Shown: piece by piece, positions 30,677 through 33,831 of the stretch
Layout of the letters: each line of letters starts with the position of its first letter
Numbering within the stretch: the stretch's first letter is position 1
From: Alphaproteobacteria bacterium 43-37
Lineage (GTDB): Bacteria > Pseudomonadota > Alphaproteobacteria > 43-37
Direction of reading: 5' to 3'
NCBI GenBank assembly: GCA_001897475.1
Contig: MKSY01000033.1
Location: 1-33,831, forward strand
DNA length: 33,831 bases
Notes under the pieces: model-generated
What the model was told of the DNA's origin: nothing
What the model saw: the letters and a program-made list of their open reading frames with translations, nothing else
The model's database searches: none
Position numbers and translations under genes: made by a program

Positions 30677-31317
30677 ATATCATTTTGCTTGGAGCTCCAG
30701 GGGCCGGCAAAGGGACCCAGGCCAGCCGTCTTAAAAGGAAGCATCACTTCGTGCATTTAGCTACGGGTGATGTGCTGCGTCTCGAAGTTTCTCGCAATAC
30801 AGAGATTGGCAAGCGTGTAAAATCTGTAATGGAACGTGGTTTGCTTGTTTCTGATGATTTGATTTTAGAAATGATTGAACAACAAGTTCAACAGGCCGCA
30901 AGTCGCATTGCTTTTGATGGTTACCCTCGGAATATTAGTCAGGCTGAGTCTTTAGATAAGCTTATGAGTGCTCATGATCGACGCATAGATAAGGTTATTT
31001 TGATTGATGTTGGCGAATCAGAGCTAATTGAACGTATTTGCGGACGATTTACTTGCAGCCAATGCTTGACAGGATATCATACACAGTTTAAACCAACTAA
31101 GGTTGACGGCGTATGTGATGTTTGCGGTTCAACAGATTTTTCTAAGCGGTCTGATGATGATGTGGAAACCATCAAGTCACGCTTAGAGATTTTTCGTCGC
31201 GATACAGAAACTGTGTTGCCTTACTATGATCAAAAAGGCCTTCTCTATAAAGTGGAAGGTAGGTCTAATATTGATGAGGTAACAGATCAGATTGAAAAAG
31301 TTTTGGGAATCGTGTAG
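30673..31317 (+). CDS. adk: Adenylate kinase with a four-Cys zinc LID
   Basis: 214 residues. It catalyses AMP + ATP = 2 ADP in the cytoplasm. The P loop is GAPGAGKGT (7-15), FDGYPRNISQAE (81-92) is the adenylate-kinase signature with Tyr for the commoner Phe, and the LID holds Cys 128, 131, 148 and 151, a CX2C-X16-CX2C zinc site like that of Gram-positive and many alphaproteobacterial enzymes. E. coli Adk has no such site. It is inserted between secY and rpsM, where alphaproteobacteria usually carry it. Confidence 0.97.
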   Translation: MNIILLGAPGAGKGTQASRLKRKHHFVHLATGDVLRLEVSRNTEIGKRVKSVMERGLLVSDDLILEMIEQQVQQAASRIAFDGYPRNISQAESLDKLMSAHDRRIDKVILIDVGESELIERICGRFTCSQCLTGYHTQFKPTKVDGVCDVCGSTDFSKRSDDDVETIKSRLEIFRRDTETVLPYYDQKGLLYKVEGRSNIDEVTDQIEKVLGIV

Positions 31318-31349
31318 GTATTGTTAAGTTTTGAAAAAGGAGATGCACC

Positions 31350-31718
31350 GTGGCGCGTATAGCTGGCGTCAATATACCGACTAAGAAGAGAGTTGTTATT
31401 GCTCTCCAGAGTATTTTTGGCATTGGACCTGCTAAAGCCGGTCTTATCTGTTCAAAAGTATCAATACCAAGCGAGCGGCGTGTAAATGAGCTTACTGATG
31501 ATGAGGTTCTCAAAATTCGTGAGACCATCGATAGCGAATATCGCGTTGAAGGTGACTTGCGTCGAGATATTGCAATGAACATCAAGCGTCTTGTTGACTT
31601 GGGCTGCTATCGTGGCATTCGCCATCGTAAAGGTTTGCCAGTACACGGACAAAGGACACACACAAATGCCCGTACCCGTAAGGGGAAGGCGAAACCAATT
31701 GCTGGTAAGAAAAAGTAA
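31350..31718 (+). CDS. rpsM: Small ribosomal subunit protein S13
   Basis: 122 residues (E. coli 118), starting at GTG 31350 with AAAGGAG upstream. S13 contacts P-site tRNA and bridges to the 50[21 protein letters not shown] is the normal beginning. The C-terminal basic block is [20 protein letters not shown], then [16 protein letters not shown]. The rpmJ gene that precedes rpsM in E. coli is not here, as expected in this class. Confidence 0.97.
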   Translation: MARIAGVNIPTKKRVVIALQSIFGIGPAKAGLICSKVSIPSERRVNELTDDEVLKIRETIDSEYRVEGDLRRDIAMNIKRLVDLGCYRGIRHRKGLPVHGQRTHTNARTRKGKAKPIAGKKK

Positions 31719-31737
31719 CATTTTTATAGGTTGATCA

Positions 31738-32130
31738 ATGGCTCAGAAACCAACTGCCCGTTTGCGTCGTCGCGAAAGAAAAAATATCACACATGCCTTT
31801 GCGCATGTTAATTCAAACTTTAACAACACCATGATTACCATCACGGATGAACAGGGCAACACAATTGCCTGGTCATCGGCTGGCACCATGGGTTTTAAGG
31901 GATCGCGGAAATCGACGCCTTACGCTGCACAAATAGCTGCTGAGGATGCTGGACGTAAAGCTAAAGAGCATGGCGTTCAAACATTGGTCGTTGAAGTTCA
32001 AGGTCCAGGCTCAGGTAGAGAGTCTGCTCTAAGGTCACTTCAAGCAATTGGCTTTGTTGTAACATCCATTCGTGACGTTACACCTATACCGCATAACGGG
32101 ACCCGCGCGAAAAAGCGCCGTCGTGTTTAA
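31738..32130 (+). CDS. rpsK: Small ribosomal subunit protein S11
   Basis: 130 residues (E. coli 129). S11 sits on the platform at the E site. [40 protein letters not shown] and [20 protein letters not shown] are typical. It lies 19 bases after rpsM and is followed by rpoA; the rpsD gene found between them in E. coli is absent, the usual alphaproteobacterial order. Confidence 0.98.
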   Translation: MAQKPTARLRRRERKNITHAFAHVNSNFNNTMITITDEQGNTIAWSSAGTMGFKGSRKSTPYAAQIAAEDAGRKAKEHGVQTLVVEVQGPGSGRESALRSLQAIGFVVTSIRDVTPIPHNGTRAKKRRRV

Positions 32131-32166
32131 TTATTAATTTCAGCATTCTTGAGTTTGGGGTTCACT

Positions 32167-33183
32167 GTGATTCAAAAAAATTGGCAGACATTAATTAAGC
32201 CAGGAAAGCTTAATGCATCGTCGGAAATGGATGTTCGGAAATCAGCCACTCTTGTTGCTGAGCCTCTGGAGCGTGGTTTTGGTTTGACATTGGGTAACGC
32301 CTTGCGTCGAATCTTGCTGTCCTCCTTGCAAGGTGCAGCTGTGGTATCCGTTCAAATTGAAGGTGTGCTTCATGAGTTTTCATCTATTCCTGGGGTGATG
32401 GAAGATATCACAGATATCATCATGAATATTAAGCGTTTGGCTTTATCCTATAGTGGTGAGGGAACTCGCAAAATTCGTTTGAAGTCTGAAAAGCCAGGCC
32501 CTGTTTATGCGAGTTCAATCGATGGCGGAGCTGACGTACAAGTTTTAAATCCAGAACTGTTGATTTGCAATTTAGATCAGGATGCAAAGCTGAATATCGA
32601 GATGATTGTTGAAACAGGCCGTGGTTATGTTTCCGCAGCAAATAATCGTCGTGATGATATGCCCATTGGTATGATGCCAATTGATGCATTGTTTAGCCCA
32701 GTAACTAAAGTTGCGTATCGTGTGGAAAATACCCGCGTTGGGCAAGTTACCAACTATGATAAGTTGATTTTGGATGTGGTAACCAATGGTGCCATTTCTC
32801 CTGAGGATGCTGTTGCGATGGCCGCACGTATTCTACAAGATCAATTGCAGCCATTCATTAACTTTGAAGAGCCTAAAGAGGTTCTTGAGAGTGAAAAGGA
32901 TAGTGGCTTGCCATTTAATCGCCATCTTTTGCGCAAGGTGGATGAGCTTGAACTTTCTGTTCGCTCTGCTAATTGCCTTAAAAATGACAACATTGTCTAT
33001 ATTGGTGATCTGGTTCAAAAGACTGAAGCTGAGATGCTTCGGACGCCAAACTTTGGTCGTAAGTCATTGAACGAGATTAAGGAAACACTTGGCACCATGG
33101 GGTTGACATTAGGCATGTCAGTGACCAATTGGCCGCCAGAGAATATTGAAGAGCTTGCCAAGAAGCTCGAAGAACCATTTTAA
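32167..33183 (+). CDS. rpoA: DNA-directed RNA polymerase subunit alpha
   Basis: 338 residues from GTG 32167, since [16 protein letters not shown] is the usual alphaproteobacterial start and GGGG lies about 6 bases upstream; a TTG six codons earlier is in frame but less likely. The N-terminal dimerisation domain has [20 protein letters not shown] and [20 protein letters not shown]. The C-terminal domain, which binds UP elements and activators, has [20 protein letters not shown] and [18 protein letters not shown]. It is cotranscribed with rpsM-rpsK-rplQ. Confidence 0.97.
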   Translation: MIQKNWQTLIKPGKLNASSEMDVRKSATLVAEPLERGFGLTLGNALRRILLSSLQGAAVVSVQIEGVLHEFSSIPGVMEDITDIIMNIKRLALSYSGEGTRKIRLKSEKPGPVYASSIDGGADVQVLNPELLICNLDQDAKLNIEMIVETGRGYVSAANNRRDDMPIGMMPIDALFSPVTKVAYRVENTRVGQVTNYDKLILDVVTNGAISPEDAVAMAARILQDQLQPFINFEEPKEVLESEKDSGLPFNRHLLRKVDELELSVRSANCLKNDNIVYIGDLVQKTEAEMLRTPNFGRKSLNEIKETLGTMGLTLGMSVTNWPPENIEELAKKLEEPF

Positions 33184-33202
33184 GAAATAGGAGAAGACTT
33201 CC

Positions 33203-33625
33203 ATGCGTCACTCACTTGCAGGGCGTAAGCTCAACCGAACATCCAGCCATCGTAAGGCTCTGTTCAAGAATTTGTCTCAGGCGTTGATTCGCAATGAGCA
33301 AATCATCACAACGCTTCCCAAGGCGAAAGACTTGAGACCCATCGTAGAGAAGATGGTGACATTGGCTAAGCAAGGTGGGCTCCACGCTCGCCGTCAGCTG
33401 GTCAGCAAGTTGCAAGATCAAGAAATTGCTGAGAAGCTTATGTCTGTTTTAGGTCCACGTTATAAGGCGCGTGCAGGTGGATACCTGCGTATTATCCGTG
33501 CTGGTTTCCGTTATGGTGATATGGCTCCAATGGCCGTAATAGAATTTGTTGATCGAGATGTTGAGGCGCGCGGTGCGCGTGATCGTAAGGCTGCGGCTTC
33601 AGGTGAAGTTGAGCTAAAAATTTAG
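33203..33625 (+). CDS. rplQ: Large ribosomal subunit protein L17
   Basis: 140 residues (E. coli 127). L17 is near the tunnel exit. [20 protein letters not shown] and the block [20 protein letters not shown] are the signature. [20 protein letters not shown] follows, then a charged tail. AGGAGA precedes the ATG. It is the last gene of the run and is followed within 30 bases by the terminator. Confidence 0.97.
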   Translation: MRHSLAGRKLNRTSSHRKALFKNLSQALIRNEQIITTLPKAKDLRPIVEKMVTLAKQGGLHARRQLVSKLQDQEIAEKLMSVLGPRYKARAGGYLRIIRAGFRYGDMAPMAVIEFVDRDVEARGARDRKAAASGEVELKI

Positions 33626-33651
33626 TTTTTCTAAAATTTTAATTGGTGACG

Positions 33652-33678
33652 AAATGGGGAGTATTTGCTCCCCATTTT
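33652..33678 (+). terminator. Intrinsic terminator of the S10-spc-alpha run
   Basis: AAATGGGGAG (33652-33661) pairs perfectly with CTCCCCATTT (33668-33677) around a six-base loop and runs into four T. It lies 26 bases after the rplQ stop and is the strongest intrinsic terminator in the window. Confidence 0.85.
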
Positions 33679-33697
33679 GCTGTATAATGAAAAATTT

Positions 33698-33710
33698 CCA
33701 CCTGTGGTGG
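33698..33710. repeat. Short palindrome CCACC-TGT-GGTGG
   Basis: A perfect five-base-pair inverted repeat with a three-base centre lies 20 bases after the terminator. TATAAT (33682-33687) is just before it but has no -35 partner at a useful distance. This may be an operator dyad for the gene beyond the window, or chance. Confidence 0.3.
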
Positions 33711-33742
33711 AGGAGAGTGACTTCTTCTTTGTCTTCCCGGAT

Positions 33743-33768
33743 GTGGATCCCCGCTTTCGCGGATAACG
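33743..33768. repeat. Degenerate REP-like palindrome
   Basis: GTGGATCCCCGCTTTCGCGG followed by ATAACG matches, apart from two missing G, the dispersed palindrome ATCCCCGC-TTTC-GCGGGGAT known in many proteobacteria, whose translation gives the familiar WIPAFAGM-like peptide (here MWIPAFAD). The stem CCGC/GCGG is at 33751-33762. It is intergenic, as such elements usually are. Confidence 0.6.
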
Positions 33769-33831
33769 TACGATAAGTTTCGCTAAATTGGAAAGGTGAG
33801 TGCTACCTTTAATAAAGATTAGAGAAGAGGA

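Noticed and set aside
33682..33687. TATAAT after the rplQ terminator as a promoter for the next gene
   Set aside because: No -35-like hexamer lies 15-19 bp upstream; that space is the terminator stem.
33716..33775. GTG-started 19-codon frame after a GGAGGAG-like sequence
   Set aside because: It reads through the REP-like palindrome and gives the familiar WIPAFA peptide, so it is an artefact of the repeat.

Overview
This window is the core translation and transcription super-cluster of an alphaproteobacterium. The base composition looks mid-40s % GC by eye, low for free-living members of the class. Three points support the class: the order secY-adk-rpsM-rpsK-rpoA-rplQ with no rpmJ, infA or rpsD inside it; rlmB next to tRNA-Tyr/tRNA-Gly/tRNA-Trp and secE-nusG; and the EF-Tu, EF-G, RpoB and RpoC sequences. 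A host-associated lineage of the Holosporales/Caedibacter kind would fit the composition and the large Ser/Thr-rich membrane protein at the left edge, but that placement is inference.

Layout. (1) 1-3610 is accessory. It holds the 3' end of a Ser/Thr-rich single-pass membrane protein, a 251-bp non-coding stretch of unknown origin, and three minus-strand genes: a LysR regulator, the 23S rRNA methyltransferase rlmB, and a second LysR regulator paralogous to the first. (2) 3721-4143 carries tRNA-Tyr(GTA), tRNA-Gly(TCC) and tRNA-Trp(CCA). (3) 4147-7282 runs from a good promoter through secE-nusG, rplK-rplA (leader hairpin, probably the L1 control site) and rplJ-rplL (219-nt structured leader of L10-leader type). 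(4) 7307-15785 is a hairpin followed by rpoB-rpoC. (5) 15786-20129 is the str operon, with its own promoter, 5' UTR hairpin, rpsL-rpsG-fusA-tuf and a terminator-like hairpin. (6) 20183-33625 is one uninterrupted S10-spc-alpha run: rpsJ-rplC-rplD-rplW-rplB-rpsS-rplV-rpsC-rplP-rpmC-rpsQ-rplN-rplX-rplE-rpsN-rpsH-rplF-rplR-rpsE-rpmD-rplO-secY-adk-rpsM-rpsK-rpoA-rplQ. It ends at a clear intrinsic terminator, followed by a degenerate REP-like palindrome and an untranslated lead-in to a gene outside the window.

The genes work together as the ribosome and RNA polymerase production unit. They cover both large RNAP subunits and alpha, three elongation factors (NusG, EF-G, EF-Tu), the SecYE translocon core, adenylate kinase and 29 ribosomal proteins. 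All reading frames are intact, with the conserved motifs in place. No stretch longer than 300 bases lacks a gene.

I did not find a new defence, mobile or biosynthetic system here. The parts that deserve a second look are the left-edge protein and the anonymous DNA after it, the paired LysR paralogues, the missing tRNA-Thr/tuf segment, the leader RNAs, and the similarity between the hairpin after tuf and the terminator after rplQ.
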